From Ceratotherium simum simum (Eukaryota > Chordata > Mammalia > Perissodactyla > Rhinocerotidae), in the NCBI RefSeq assembly GCF_000283155.1, contig NW_004454179.1:7005557-7069556 (forward strand): 64,000 bases of DNA, in the 5' to 3' direction. The notes beneath the pieces are model-generated. The model was not told the DNA's origin, ran no database searches, and was given only the letters and a program-made list of their open reading frames with translations. The translations under genes and the position numbers were made by a program. Positions 24,483 through 36,359 of this stretch are shown here, piece by piece (within the stretch, counting starts at the first letter, position 1; the number at the start of each line of letters is the position of its first letter).

Positions 24483-24732
24483 CAGTTATTTCTGTTATGT
24501 TATGTAAAGATAAAATCGGATTCCCTTATTCTTTTTCCTCCTTACTCTCTTAATAACCCATAGAAAACAGCAAGACAGCAAAGATCTTTTTAATTGTTTT
24601 TCATTGAGTTGATTGGCAATATTTGAGATAAATGAGAAAAGTTTTCTTTGTTTTTCATTTTCTACTTTATACTGGTAGAAGGTGATAATAGTTTAAACAT
24701 TTATATACAGGTATATTTGAATTTTTTCTCAT

Positions 24733-24808
24733 ACTTTTTTTTGTATGTATAATTAATGGGTTCTGCCTTCACTTTTTTTTGTATGTATAATTAGTGGGTT
24801 CTGCCTTC
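24733..24808. repeat. 38-bp direct tandem duplication
   Basis: Positions 24733-24770 and 24771-24808 are identical 38-mers, starting ACTTTTTTTTGTATG and ending TTCTGCCTTC, except for one A/G difference. No linker separates them. Confidence 0.95.
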
Positions 24809-25391
24809 ATAAAGGAACCAGCAGGAAGTTATTGTGGCAATGTGAAATAATTACAAAGGTCTTTTTGTTTTCAAATATTATATTATGGCTTTTTTCTTTA
24901 GTGATATAGATGTTCTCAGTGAAGATTTTTCTTCTTCAAAAAACTTAGCTTGAAAAATCTGTTATTTAGTTGATATTCAGAAACATACCATTTAGAGTAA
25001 TCCAGAACATTGTGAAAATTTTGAAGAAGTTTGACTCTTTCACTGGGAAAGTTACCTTTTTAGATGAAATCTGAGCGTTTATGTAAAGAAGTATTTGGGA
25101 TTTTGTAAGATGTAAGAGAACCCGTGAATTTCCATTCCTTCATTGGTTATTTCTAGTGCTGTTTTGTATTGTTCTTGAATGTACTCTGAATTCATTTGAG
25201 TGTTAACCATTGACCAAAAAAAAATGCTTTTAGATTTGTCATTGAGTTTCTCTCCTCAGCATCCCTTCAGTAATAATCTGGGGATACTTGAGAACTGGAA
25301 GAAAATACCATCGTTTTTTCATGCAACAGATTAATATTAAATTACTATAGAGAATATTATTGTAATAATGGATTTTTTTTCATCCTTTCAG

Positions 25392-25457
25392 GATTTGAAA
25401 GTATTCTTGAAGGGCTGTTTGGACCTGCATTATTAAAAGATCTCAGTTTATTTAAAG
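25392..25457 (+). CDS. LCOR: LCOR coding exon (first in window), long-isoform N-terminal region
   Basis: This 66-bp exon follows an acceptor TCCTTTCAG and ends at donor GTATTC. It begins with the last two bases of a codon, which reads as Gly if the missing base is G, and encodes FESILEGLFGPALLKDLSLF plus K. The last base G starts the next codon. FGP-LL-DLSLF followed by CEPE is the conserved N-terminal block that I recall in the long forms of LCOR and its paralogue LCORL. It lies upstream of the ATG used by the classic short LCOR protein, so it belongs to the extended isoforms. The exon with the long-form start codon is upstream and I could not find it. LCOR is a nuclear corepressor that binds agonist-bound nuclear receptors and CtBP/HDAC complexes. 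The possible alternative is LCORL, but downstream exons match LCOR. Confidence 0.9.
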
Positions 25458-25804
25458 GTATTCAAAATCTTCTTTTGGTATTTCAGATTTTTTCTGGTGG
25501 CATGTGATATGTTGGTGATTTAGCCTCAGTCTCCTTCTCCCTTTTATTCACAGTTTTATGTGGGTTAAAGCTATATCCATGTAAGCATCTTTTTGTATTT
25601 AGTTGATCATGCAAATGTATGTTTGAATATTAACTGGTGAGCAATTATTGTTAAGGATTGTAACGCAAGTAAGTAACCTGTCCTACTACTTAGTAGGAGG
25701 GGGGTTGTCGTTGTTAAAATAAATAATATTTTTGAAATTCTCTTTCGTTTCCTGAAAAATTCTCTTTTGTGACTGTTAATTTGTTATTCTTACTATTTTT
25801 GCAG
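25458..25804 (+). other. LCOR: LCOR intron, 347 bp
   Basis: A short intron with GT donor (GTATTC) and an acceptor CTATTTTTGCAG. It contains no repeat that I recognise and contrasts with the 27.8-kb intron that follows. Confidence 0.85.
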
Positions 25805-25884
25805 ACTGTGAACCTGAAAGCATTTCTGATTGGACCTTTGATGAAAATTGTCTGTTCTGTTGCTTGAGAAGAGATAAAGTAAAG
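25805..25884 (+). CDS. LCOR: LCOR coding exon 2 in window, Cys-rich block
   Basis: 80 bp between TTTTTGCAG and GTAACC. With the G carried over from the previous exon it encodes Asp, then CEPESISDWTFDENCLFCCL and RRDKVK, ending exactly on a codon boundary (phase 0). The CEPE, DWTFDENCLFCCLRR and KVK stretch is a strongly conserved block of LCOR/LCORL long forms. The clustered cysteines (C-x2-CC) are suggestive of metal or structural roles, but I know of no proof for that. Splice phases agree on both sides, which supports the exon model. The protein acts in the nucleus. It is joined across a very large intron to the next exon at 53697. Confidence 0.92.
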
Positions 25885-26499
25885 GTAACCAAGAAACTTG
25901 TGAAACTTGTCTAGTGTGGTATTTTATAGTTTTTATTTTTTCAAAATTTGATTACTTTGTTGGAGGATTTGTAGGAAAAGGAAGGTATGATTCTGTATTT
26001 ATTTATAAAGGATTTGATAGTAACTCAGTTTTGCAATTTGGACTGTTTCTAGTCTCTTGATTAGCCTATTGTGAAATCTATATCCCAACATGCATTGCTT
26101 TATTTATATAGTTCACCAGGCAGGATAATTAACAAGGTCTCAAACAGTTGTATTTATTTTAAATATGAAATGTATGGTAATTCAGGTAATAGGAGTCATT
26201 TGTACAAAAAGAACGGTAACATGGATCTGAACCAAGTAGTTACTAATTCATGTAGTTTTATGATGGACTGTGGCTTATGCATTAGTATAAGATGTTTCTT
26301 CATAATATTTGAGCGTGAATGCTGTTTATATTTCCATTGTAGAAATTGACTGTATCTTTGGGTTTCTGTTTTATTGCTTTGTGTTAAATAGAATTTTGGT
26401 TTAGAAACACTTCAATTGTTGGAAACATTTATTAATAATTGTTTACTGTCTTATGTTTCTTTTCATGGTACTTCTGTTACCTGTTTTAAAGCTTTGGAA

Positions 26500-27290
26500 A
26501 CATTTTGAATTCCTTTATCTCTCTTGTACACTACCAGCTTCAAATCATTGACCATGTTCTCTCAGTTTTTCCCTCATACCGAATTTCATTCTTTTTCCAC
26601 AGTCATCATTGTAGTTCAGACCATTAGCATTATTTCTGGACTATTGAAATAAGGTGATTGGTCTCTCCCAGTTTTCTTAAGTCTATTAAATAGTGCTACA
26701 AGATTAAACTCCTTCCTGCCAACCCTCACCCCTCATATAATGTAAAAATGTTACCCTATACCCAGTCTCCAGTGACTTTCTCATTGTCTTCTGGATTCGT
26801 TAGCCTAAGGTTCAGTGCCTCAGTACCCTCCACAGTTCAGTCTGCTTCTCTTTCTGATGCTGCCCCAGTAGTCTTACATACAGTTTTCTTTCAGCTAAAC
26901 TGGTCTGATCATTTGTATTAAACAACACGCTTTTACCATTTGGGCTACAGAATTGCATACTCGTTGTTCTCTGTAGCTTGAAATTACTTTGCTCTTACTC
27001 TTAGCTTAAGCTTCTCCCTTCTTATAAATGGAATACCTCTGCTCTTATTGTGTTTCAACTCTTCACACTGTTGTAATAAATATTATCTATACTAGTTATT
27101 TGTCAATTAATATTCTACCTTATTTTGTTCATCCTGTTCTATGTTTGAATCTTATGTTCCTGACTACATTGTTAACCTCTGAAGACTGTGAACCCTGTTG
27201 TATGCTTCTTCCTACCTCTGCATGTAGCCGCCGTACCACTATTTACCATGGTTGGCAAGTTGCTTTAAAATCTGAAAGCCAGTTTAAGAG
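26500..27290 (+). mobile_element. Possible diverged L2-like LINE, sense
   Basis: A pyrimidine-rich text with CAGTCTCCAGTGACTTTCTC, CAGTCTGCTTCTCTTTCTGA and AACCTCTGAAGACTGTGAAC resembles the order of motifs in L2 3' regions, but divergence is high. The ORF at 27028-27297 has no recognisable domain. Confidence 0.4.
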
Positions 27291-28480
27291 CTTCTAAATG
27301 TTCTTCTTTTGTGGCATCTTTTTCTTGCTTACTACATGAAAACGTTGTTGCTGTGACTATCCAGGATGGTCTGTTTTCATTGAATTAATCAGAAGTGTTT
27401 TGAAATTTAATGTGGTTTGAAAAAGACCAGAAAATTAAGCAGCTGCCAGTGAAGTTGAAATTCATCATTTTAAACTGTGTTTGTGTCTGTGTTTTGGCAT
27501 GTTGTGATTATTTATTGAGCAAGTGATTTAATAGAATAGAAGAAGCAACTATTAATTACCTTTGTTTTAGAGTGGGATTGGGAGGAAAGCCCTTCTGTCT
27601 ATGTTAGTAATTGAGTATAGTATATTCTTGTAATATGATTGAGTTTTACATTGCTATATGAGGGTAAAATATTGTATGAATATTTTTAGAAGATAATACA
27701 GAAATGGCAAGGCATGGAACCATGTAACATTTGAAACAGCTGTTCTTAGTGTTTGTAGTTCTACAGTTTTAGTTGGTTTCTAATTAGAATATTTCCATTT
27801 GACAACTCAGCTAGTTCTGGAAGGCTGTTTTTCTCCATTAGACACTTCCCTACTGTCTTTGGCATTTATTTTTGTCAGAGACAGCCATAACATCTATAGT
27901 GGAAAATAGGAAAAGAGAGAGCCTAGAAAATGTAAACTGTCAAGTATATGTCTTTAATTGTGTTAGATTTAAAGTGATTGTGCTGGAAATTTTTTCAGGC
28001 ACTTGGAGCATCTCATCTGAGAAGGACTAGAATCTGGAAATTAGATATATCCACTGGTTTAAGGCTTGCACTTCAGGGCTAGCTTGAGATTTCAAAAAAG
28101 AAGGAAATATCTGGAGAGTATGGTAACAGCCAATAGGTGGCAGCATTGAGCAATATATTGGAATCTTGAGTTTGAGGTTGGTATAGTGAGATATTTGGAT
28201 AATGTTTGGAAAAGCTGTTAGAAATATTGGTCTGACATTTGAGAAAGAAATGGAGGTTATGCATATTTTTTAGTTAATTGGATTTTCAGTAGATACTGAA
28301 GCCTTTAGAATGCATAAAGTAAATGCATTGTTTATATTTACTTTTTAAAATATGTAGGTGAAAAATACAAAATAGCTTTGGAAATAGAACAGGGATTCAC
28401 CTAGAGATTAGTAAGTAAAGCAATTGTTGATCTACATACACTTCAGGAACTTACAGTGGTTAGAAAATATAATTTGTAAG
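27291..28480. other. Unique intronic stretch
   Basis: AT-rich, with no recognised repeat or coding signal. The minus-strand ORF at 28079-28264 looks incidental. Confidence 0.5.
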
Positions 28481-28487
28481 GGAAAGG

Positions 28488-28675
28488 TAACTAATATTTT
28501 TTGAGCATCTACTATGTGCTACTTTTATTTGTTCCCATTTAATCCACACAACAACCCTATAAAGTTGGTTAAAGGCATTCCAGTTTTACAAATAAAGAAA
28601 TAGGAAGGGTCAGAGAAACTAAGGTATGGGCAAAAAGTCACCAAGCTGGGATTTGATCCATGTTTTTAGAATACA
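28488..28675 (-). mobile_element. MIR SINE, antisense
   Basis: GAGCATCTACTATGTGCTAC, TTAATCCACACAACAACCCT and AGCTGGGATTTGATCCATG follow the complement of MIR in order. Confidence 0.8.
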
Positions 28676-28846
28676 TGCATTTTGAAAACAAAACTAGGAA
28701 CAGGAACATGGAATGTAGAGAGCAAGAATTGAGGATTTGGGATTACTCACTTTGAAAGAGGGAGAGAATAAGAGTATAAATGGGCATGAGTGTATTTGAA
28801 ATAGCTAACCTCAGCTCTGCTGTGATTTTGTTAGTGAGTGAGTGAC

Positions 28847-28847
28847 T

Positions 28848-28890
<43 letters not shown>

Positions 28891-28930
28891 TGCTTGCTTG
28901 CTTGCTTCTTTCTTTCCTTCCTGTTCTGTC
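28847..28930. repeat. Tetranucleotide microsatellite (GGCT/TTGC)n with CTTT/CTTC tail
   Basis: About ten GGCT units run into four TTGC-type units and then a CTTT/CCTT pyrimidine run. On the minus strand it yields a meaningless Ser-Gln-Pro-Ala repeat ORF. It is likely length-polymorphic. Confidence 0.95.
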
Positions 28931-29027
28931 TGTTGGGCACAAAGTAGGCACTCCATAAAATATTTACTAAACGGGTAGCTAAGAAGTCAGGAGAATTGGA
29001 GAATTATGTAATTGGAGAATTATGATA

Positions 29028-29112
29028 TTAATAGCTAACTGTTTTGAGTGTTTACATGTGCCAAGCACATATACACAGTTGTCTGTGCGTTATTCACTCA
29101 TGAGGCTTTTAT
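29028..29112 (-). mobile_element. MIR SINE fragment, antisense
   Basis: TTTGAGTGTTTACATGTGCC followed by AAGCAC and ATTCACTCATGAGG matches the MIR 3' end complement. It is short. Confidence 0.5.
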
Positions 29113-29119
29113 ACTTTTT

Positions 29120-30630
29120 TTAGCTTCTTTTTGAAATAATATTAGACTTATAAAGCAGTTGCAAAAATAATAAAAAGAATTCTTGTATTCCCTTTATGCA
29201 GATTCCCCAAATGTTAACATCTTATGTAACCACAGTACAATTGTAAATATCAGGAAATTAACCTTGATACAATACCGTTATCTGATCTGCAAACCTTTCA
29301 AAATTCACCAGTTACCCCAGTAATGTCATTTTCCTGATCCAGGATCCAATCTAGGAGCACACTTTGTATTTAGTTGTCATGTTTCCTTAGTCTCCTTTAG
29401 TCTGGAATAGTTTTTGGTCATTCTTTGCCTTTTATAACGTTGACACTTTTGAAGACTGCTGGCAAATTGATTTGTAGAATGCCCCTCAATTAAGATTTGT
29501 CTGATGATTCCTCATGATTGAATTCAGGTTGTGCATTTTTGGCAAGAATTCCACAGAATTAATGTTGTGTCATCCTTAGTGCACCATTTCAGGAAGCACA
29601 TGGAAATGTTTACTTTGATCACTTAGCTAAGGTGGTGTCTGCCGATTTTCTTTACTGTAATGTTTCTATTTTTTCCCCTTTTGTACTTAATAGGTATCTT
29701 ATGGAGAGGTACTTTGAGATTTTGTAAATATCTTTTTCTCATCATACTAGTTTCTCATCATACACTAATTTTAGCATCCATTGATGAATCTTGCGTAAAA
29801 AATTACTTCTGTGGTATTTACCAAATGATGACTTTCTGTTTCTTCTTCTGCCTCTATTAGTTGGAATTCTACTGTAAGGAAGAGCTTTCCCTTCTCTTCC
29901 ATTTATGTATTTATTTGTTTACTTATCAATATGGACTCATGGATTCTTATTTCGTTCTACGATGGATTATAGTTATTATAGTCATTGTTTATTATGTAGT
30001 TCACACTGTCCTAGATTTGGCCATTAAGACTGCTTTCAAGTTGACCTCTCATCTTTTTTTTTTTTTTTTTTGGTGAGGAAGATCGGCCCTGAGCTAACAT
30101 CTGCCAATCCTCCTCTTTTTGCTGAGGAAGACTGGCCCTGGGCTAACATCCATGTCCATCTTCCTCCACTTTATATGGGACGCCACCACAGCATGGCTTG
30201 ACAAGCGGTGCGTCAGTGCACGCCTGGGATCCGAACCAGCGAACCCCAGGCCACCGCAGCGGAGCACGCGCACTTAACTGCTTGCGCCACTGGGCTGCCC
30301 CCACTTCTCATCTTTTTTGATATGATTTTTTTTTTTTTTCTTTTTGGCACCAAAAAATGTTCCAGGCTTAGCTTTCCTTTCCCTGTTTTAACCCTGGATT
30401 TCTCCAGGGAACTCTAGTTTCTTTTATTTGGAGAGTTGTATAAGCAAGCGAGGTCTGGGCACTAGGTGTATTCATTGGTACTAGAGCTTCATTGCTTCTA
30501 GGCCTCCTCAGTTGTCTGAGCTAGGAAATGTGTATGTTTACTTAAATATACACACACATTCATCTATATTTCTTTCTATATCTATTAAAAATTGTCTCGT
30601 GAGGCTTCTATTAATTGTGTGATTGTGTTG
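29120..30630 (-). mobile_element. Old L1 3' region, antisense (copy A)
   Basis: TTTGAAATAATATTAGACTT, then CTTTAGTCTGGAATAGTTTT, TTGTAGAATGCCCCTCAATT and TTATGGAGAGGTACTTTGAG. The same ordered motifs recur at 40240-41530, showing two paralogous L1-type 3' segments. It is interrupted by an ERE at 30060. Non-coding. Confidence 0.7.
30060..30302 (-). mobile_element. ERE SINE (type I), reverse
   Basis: Poly-T, AGGAAGATCGGCCCTGAGCT and the head complement are visible. The duplication ACCTCTCATCTTTTTT (30044-30059) recurs with one change at 30303-30318. Confidence 0.93.
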
Positions 30631-30884
30631 CTACTATGAAGAGCTTCCCATTTCCCAGGGGAAATGGGAAGAATGAAAAATTACTTTGAGTATTCAATAT
30701 CTCTAAAAATGGACTAATTCTAAGGGATGACTTGATCTGTGGTATCGCTGTGCTTGTGTATGGCTGAGATAGAGTGGAGAGAGCCATTTTAGAGTAAAGA
30801 GCATGGATGTTTTAGTAACTAAGATGATGGGAGATAGAATGTTATACCATAATACAAAATGTTTATGCTCTTAAGAAGTTTATT

Positions 30885-31091
30885 TTATTATTATTATTTT
30901 TTTTTTAATTTTTTCCCCCAAAGCCCCAGTAGATAGTTGTATGTCATAGTTGCACATCCTTCTAGTTGCTGTATGTGGAACGCGGCCTCAGCATGGCCGG
31001 AGAAGTGGTGCGTCGGTGTGCGCCCGGGATCCGAACCCGGGCCGCCAGCAGCAGAGCACACGCACTTAACCACTAAGCCACGGGGCCAGCC
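30885..31091 (-). mobile_element. ERE SINE (type II short), reverse
   Basis: T-rich start, CCCCAAAGCCCCAGTAGATA and a terminal head complement CCACGGGGCCAGCC. The perfect 17-bp duplication CTCTTAAGAAGTTTATT lies at 30868-30884 and 31092-31108, implying a young insertion. Confidence 0.95.
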
Positions 31092-31109
31092 CTCTTAAGA
31101 AGTTTATTA

Positions 31110-33720
31110 TAAGACTTAGTAAGTTTAGTATTTGACTAGCATATTAGGAGAATGTTTTAAGAAGAAGTTAGGACTTGAGCCGCGTCTTTGAAGAATACAC
31201 AGGTCTAGATAGGCAGAGATGAGAGGGGCACATCTTGGGTGGAGCAGAGCATTTATTTTGGGAAGTAACCAGTGATAAGGTTGGAAACAGATATCCTTCA
31301 ATGCCCAGCTAGCTCAGAAATCATGTAACTAGATCCTTTTCGTATTTATCATTAGTCCATCATATTTTGTTTACTCTGAACATTTCATAATTTCCTCTGT
31401 TTCGTAAGTATACATTAATTAGAAGTTTAGTTCTATCCTTTTAACATTTTGATTTTTATTGCTATGTTAGCATATTGAAAGTTTTTAGTAAGAGCAGATG
31501 GTAAATCTAGTTACTGTTTTCTCATTGTATTCTATAACATATATTTACGTTGAATATATTAGCTTGGGCATATTCAATGCTGCTTGATATGACTTGTCTG
31601 TCATCTTGTCACAGATACCACAAATCAGTAAGTATTCATAGTATCTATTATATAAAAGGAACTGTAGAAGAAAAATATATCAATATAGTTCCTGTCTATT
31701 GGGAGTGAGAAAGAAGAAACAAATATGAGGAGTTATTAAAGTTATTAAAGGTTATTTATTTATGAGATTTAAAGAGGTACAGGGCAGAGTTAAGTGGATA
31801 CCATGAGTTAGTACATGATTCATCAATTATTCAGTTAATTGTACAGATCTAAATTGCAAGACCTAATCTTGTTGTATTTCCAGAGGCCTTTTATATAGAT
31901 TATTTTAAAAGATTAAGGAAAACCACTTGACACAGTGAAGCATTGCTCAGTCCAAGATCCTATTAAATATCAAAGAGCTGTGTTTTTTTTCCTCCAATCT
32001 GTGGATTTTTCCCTAAAACAAACAAGTAGGCTTGGATAAAGCATTTATTGGTGATTAACTCTACTCTGTTCAATTTTACATGGTCATAGTTAACCAAAAG
32101 ACTAATGATTTGGCAAATTTATTAAATGTCTGGTTCTGTGGTAGGCAAGAGAGTATACCAAAGAAATAAAAGACCGATTCCCTCCTTGCTTATGAAATGT
32201 TGGTGAGACCGTAGGTGGCTAATACAATGAAAGGAGATTTAAAGTAGGGGGATTTAAATCATCCATCCTACACACCCAGAACTAAAGCTCTGATGTAGGT
32301 AGGAAACATTTAGAGTAAAATCCCCTCCTTCATTCTCATACATAATAATTTAAAAGATAGTGGATAATACAAGAAAAAATAAGTACTGTAGAGTTGAGAA
32401 GTGTAGTGGATGACACTGGAGTTGCTTAATCAAGGAGTTGGAATTCAACATGAACCTTAAAAGGATCTGTGTTTTAGAGCAATTGATTTTGTAGTCATTT
32501 TCAGGATATAATGGAAAGGAATTTATAGTGAGGAAATTATAGGAGGCTGTTGTAATAATGCAGAAAATGAATCCTAAACTAGGATTGTGTCTGTGAAGAT
32601 GCATAAGGAAGGGATGGATGTAGAGAAACTGGAATAAAGAATTGTCAAAACTTAGTGGTCATGTGACTATATAAATAAGAGAGGGGAAAGTGATACTCAC
32701 ATTAGGCTTTCCAAGCCGGGATGACTTAGCATGGTGAATAAATAGAAGTTGAAAAGTAAGAAGGGGAAAAGTACAATGGCCAATTTTTATAGTAATGATA
32801 ATGAGGTTATTGGCTGGAAGCAGTTTGTGGTGGAAGTGAACATTTAATTGGAGTGTCTGGTAGACAGTTAACGGTTGTGGAAATTGAGTTAAATAAAAGA
32901 TCTGAGCTGAATACATATTTGGAGGGTTTCTGAATACATGTGGTGATGGGAATATTTGAGCAGATGAAGTCTTTGCTGAGGGGTAAAGCACAAGTTACTG
33001 CGAGTTGAAGAAGACCTTCATTTTAGGATGTAGGAAGAAGAATCAGATTGGAAGGAAGGAAGGTAGAATCATAGAATAAATGAGTTGCCCATCTTGGATC
33101 AGGTATCTTCCTGGCCCTGTACTGTGTGATGAGTAGGGGGATAGGTTGTTGTGTTTGTTGCACTAACGTGGACTCCTATGCCATTGCCCAAGATGGGCCC
33201 TAACTGGCTTGAGCAAGTACACGCAGACATACTACCATGGGCTTTGAGAGAATAGCTTCTCAATAATACTGGTTGTGGGAGCCAGACTATATTAGTCTGA
33301 CAGGGTTAATGAATGTGGTTACTGTGGGAGTTAAGAAATGGATATAGACTACTAGTTTGAAAAATTGTCAGTAACAGGAATGATGAAGAAAACAGGACCA
33401 TAGAAAGAATGGGAAGTTGGTTTAAGTAAAGATTTTGGGGGGAGAAAGGGGAAACTTAACATAATACACTCTTGGAAGAAAAGAATCTGGAGGAGAGGAA
33501 GAAATTAAAGTTATTGAAAGGAGGGAACAGTTGAAGAAGGCAAGATTGAAGGAGAACCAACAAGAAATTAGTTACTGAACAGTGATGGGAAATTCCTATT
33601 GAAATTAGGATATAGTCACTGTAACTATAGGAGTTAACATTTGGCAGGAATTAAATGAGATAAGAATGCCTAAGTATAAGAACTCTCCCTAACTGACTTG
33701 CTCACACTGAGGGCAAAGAA
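31110..33720 (-). mobile_element. L2 LINE fragments, antisense (approximate cluster)
   Basis: Several diverged pieces: about 31130-31300, 31620-31760, 32100-33080 (3' end near TTTATTAAATGTCTGGTTCT, then GGAGGCTGTTGTAATAATGC and GAGTGTCTGGTAGACAGTTA) and about 33370-33720. They share orientation and order with one antisense L2. Minus-strand ORFs at 32350-32604 and 32659-32991 are remnants or chance. Confidence 0.5.
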
Positions 33721-33904
33721 CAGTGAAGAACTCTCAGAAAGGTGATGTTTAAAAAAATAATCAGGGGGAATAGGCTATAGTAACTACTCCTCTAACACTT
33801 GCGTTGCTGCTTGGAGTTTTTTCTAGTTGTATCAGCAGCAAAAAAGATAGTTTCAAGAAAATTAGTAAGATTTCTTTGTCCAGCAGTGCATTTTTTTAAT
33901 CATT

Positions 33905-35578
33905 TTTTATTACTATTTTTTCCTTTTTTAAAATTGAGATATAATTGACATATAACATGTTAGTTTCAGGTGTACAATATAATGACTCCATATTTGTATG
34001 TATTGTAAAATGATCACCGTAATAGTCTAGTTAACATTCATCACCACACACAGTTACAAATGTTTTTTCTTGTGATGAGAACTGTTAAGATTTACTCTCT
34101 TAGCAACTTTCAGATACACAGTACAGTATTATTAACTATAGTCACCATGCTGTACATTACATCCCCAGGACTTATTTATTTTATAACTGAAAGTTTGTAC
34201 CTTTTGATCACCCTCACTCATTTTCGCAGCTTCCCTTCCCCCCATTCCCCCCACCCTGGCAACTACCAGTCTGTTCTCTGTATCTATGAGTTCGGGGTTT
34301 TTTTTTTTGATTCCACATATAAGTGAGATCATACAGTATTTGTCTTTCTCTGATTTGTTTCCCTTAGCATAACGCCCTCAAGGTCAATCTGTGTTGTCAC
34401 AAATGGCAAGATTTCCTTCTTTTTTATGGCTGAATGATATTCCATTGCATGTGCACATGCATGTGTATGTATAGATAGATAGATCGATCGATCACATTTT
34501 CTTTATCCATTTATCCATTGATGGATACTTAGGTTGCTTCTGTATCTTGGTTATTCTAAATAATGCTGCAATGAACATGGGGGTGCATATATCTTTTTGA
34601 GTTAGTGTTTTCATTTCCTTCAGATAAGTACCCAGAAGTAGAATTGCTGGATCATATGGTAGTTCTATTTTTAATTTTTTGAGGAACCTCCATACTGTTT
34701 TCCATAGTGGCTGTACCCATTTACGTTCCCACCAACAGTACACAAGTGTTCCTTTTTCTCTACATCCTCGCCAACACTCGTTATTTCTTGTCTTTTTGAT
34801 AATAGCCGTTCTAACAGGTGTGAGTGGTATCTCATTGTGGTTTTGATTTGCTTTTCCCTGATGATTAGTGATGTTGAGCACCTTTTCATGTACCTGTTGG
34901 CCATCTGTATGTCGTCTTTGGAAAAATGTCTATTTAGATCCTGTGGCCATTTTGTAATTGAACTGTTTTTTTTTGCTATTGAGTTGTCTGAGTTCTTTAT
35001 ATATTTTGAATATTAACCCCTGGTCAGATATATGGTTTGCAAATATTTTCTCCCTTTCAGTAGGTTGCATTTTCGTTTTGTTGATTGTTTCCTTTGCTGT
35101 GCTAAAGCTTTTTAGTTTGATATAGTCTCACTTGTTTATTTTTGTTGTTGTTGCTGCCTTGCTTTTGGTGTCAAACCCAAAAAATCATTATCAAGGCTGA
35201 TGTCAAGGGGCTTACCACTTGTGTTTTCTTCTAGGAGTTTTGTAGTTTCAGGTCTTACATTGAAGCCTTTAATCCATTTTGAGTTATTTTTTGTGTATAG
35301 TATAAAGACAGTTGTCCAGTTTCATTCTTTTGCATGTGGCCGTCCAGTTTTCCCAACACCATTTATTGAAGAGACTGTCCTTTCCTCATTGTCTATCCTT
35401 GACTCCTTTGTTGTAAATTAATTGACCATATATGTGTGGGTCTATTTCTGGTCTCTCTATTCTGTTCCATTGGTTTGTGTGTCTGTTTTTATGCCAATTC
35501 TATACTATTTTGTTTAGTAATATAGTTTAACATCAGGAAGAAGGATACCACCAGCTTTGTTCTTCTTCCTCAGCAATG
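33905..35578 (-). mobile_element. L1 3' half, antisense
   Basis: AAAATTGAGATATAATTGAC starts the complement of an L1 3' UTR. GGCTGAATGATATTCCATTG, TAGAATTGCTGGATCATATG and TTTGCATGTGGCCGTCCAGT follow in order. Minus-strand ORFs within 34492-34904 are ORF2 C-terminal remnants in two overlapping frames, so the element is frameshifted. Confidence 0.9.
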
Positions 35579-35739
35579 CATTTTTAAGTAGGAAAGAAAT
35601 TAGTAAAGTCTAGGTTTTTTTTTAAATCTTATTCTTGTCAATGTTACTTACATTTTGTCAATGTAAAAATACAATTTTTTAATTTATTTTTTGTATTTTG
35701 TACTTGCAATTTGAATGGATAGGCATTGAGCTAATTTTC

Positions 35740-35964
35740 TTTTTTTTTTTTTTTTTTTTTTAAAGATTTTATTTATTCAGTTCTTCCCCCCAAAGCCCCA
35801 GTAGATAGTTGTACGTCATAGGTTCACATCCTTCTAGTTGCTGTACGTGGGACTCGGCCTCGCGTTGGACGGAGAAGTGGTGCCTCGGGGCGCTCCCGGG
35901 ATCCGAACCCGGGCCGCCAGCATCAGAGCGCGCGCACTTAACCGCTAAGCCACGGGGCCGGCCC
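35740..35964 (-). mobile_element. ERE SINE (type II short), reverse
   Basis: It opens with a long poly-T of about 21 bases, then GCCCCAGTAGATAGTTGTAC, and closes with the head complement CCACGGGGCCGGCCC. The perfect 16-bp duplication CATTGAGCTAATTTTC lies at 35724-35739 and 35965-35980. Confidence 0.96.
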
Positions 35965-36359
35965 CATTGAGCTAATTTTCAACTTTAAAATTCTGTGATT
36001 CTCTGAAAAATCTGTTTTTGAAATCTTGCTTGAGGAGATTCTTATAATTCATCAAAGCCCTGAAAAAGTTTAGCATATGGCTAGTTATACAAAAATTTAG
36101 GTTAGAAAGCATCATATTATATTGAGCCCCTTAGTGTTTCATCTGGATGTCTTGTATTGATTCAGTCTTTCATTTCTTTCTGGCCATGGATGTGAGTCTC
36201 ACTTCTTTTTTCTTCATTTCTTATGAACTGATATTTGCACTAGGCAGTTTTTCTCCCTCTATTATGAGTGCATGTTTGTTCTGCTTCTCTTTCTTCTTTC
36301 CTACTCTTTATTAGGTTTCTGTCTTTTTGAAATTGTTTGCATTTAGCCGTAGATTGTAC

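Larger units (their letters stand above)
22651..25391. other. Upstream non-coding sequence adjacent to the first LCOR exon found
   Basis: Mostly unique AT-rich sequence. It holds an hAT relic in reverse near 24400-24482 and a 38-bp tandem duplication at 24733-24808. The final bases before 25392 (TTTTTTTCATCCTTTCAG) form a good polypyrimidine tract and acceptor. Confidence 0.6.

Noticed and set aside
28743..28940. Minus-strand ORF with repeated Gln-Pro-Ala-Ser
   Set aside because: Produced entirely by the GGCT microsatellite.
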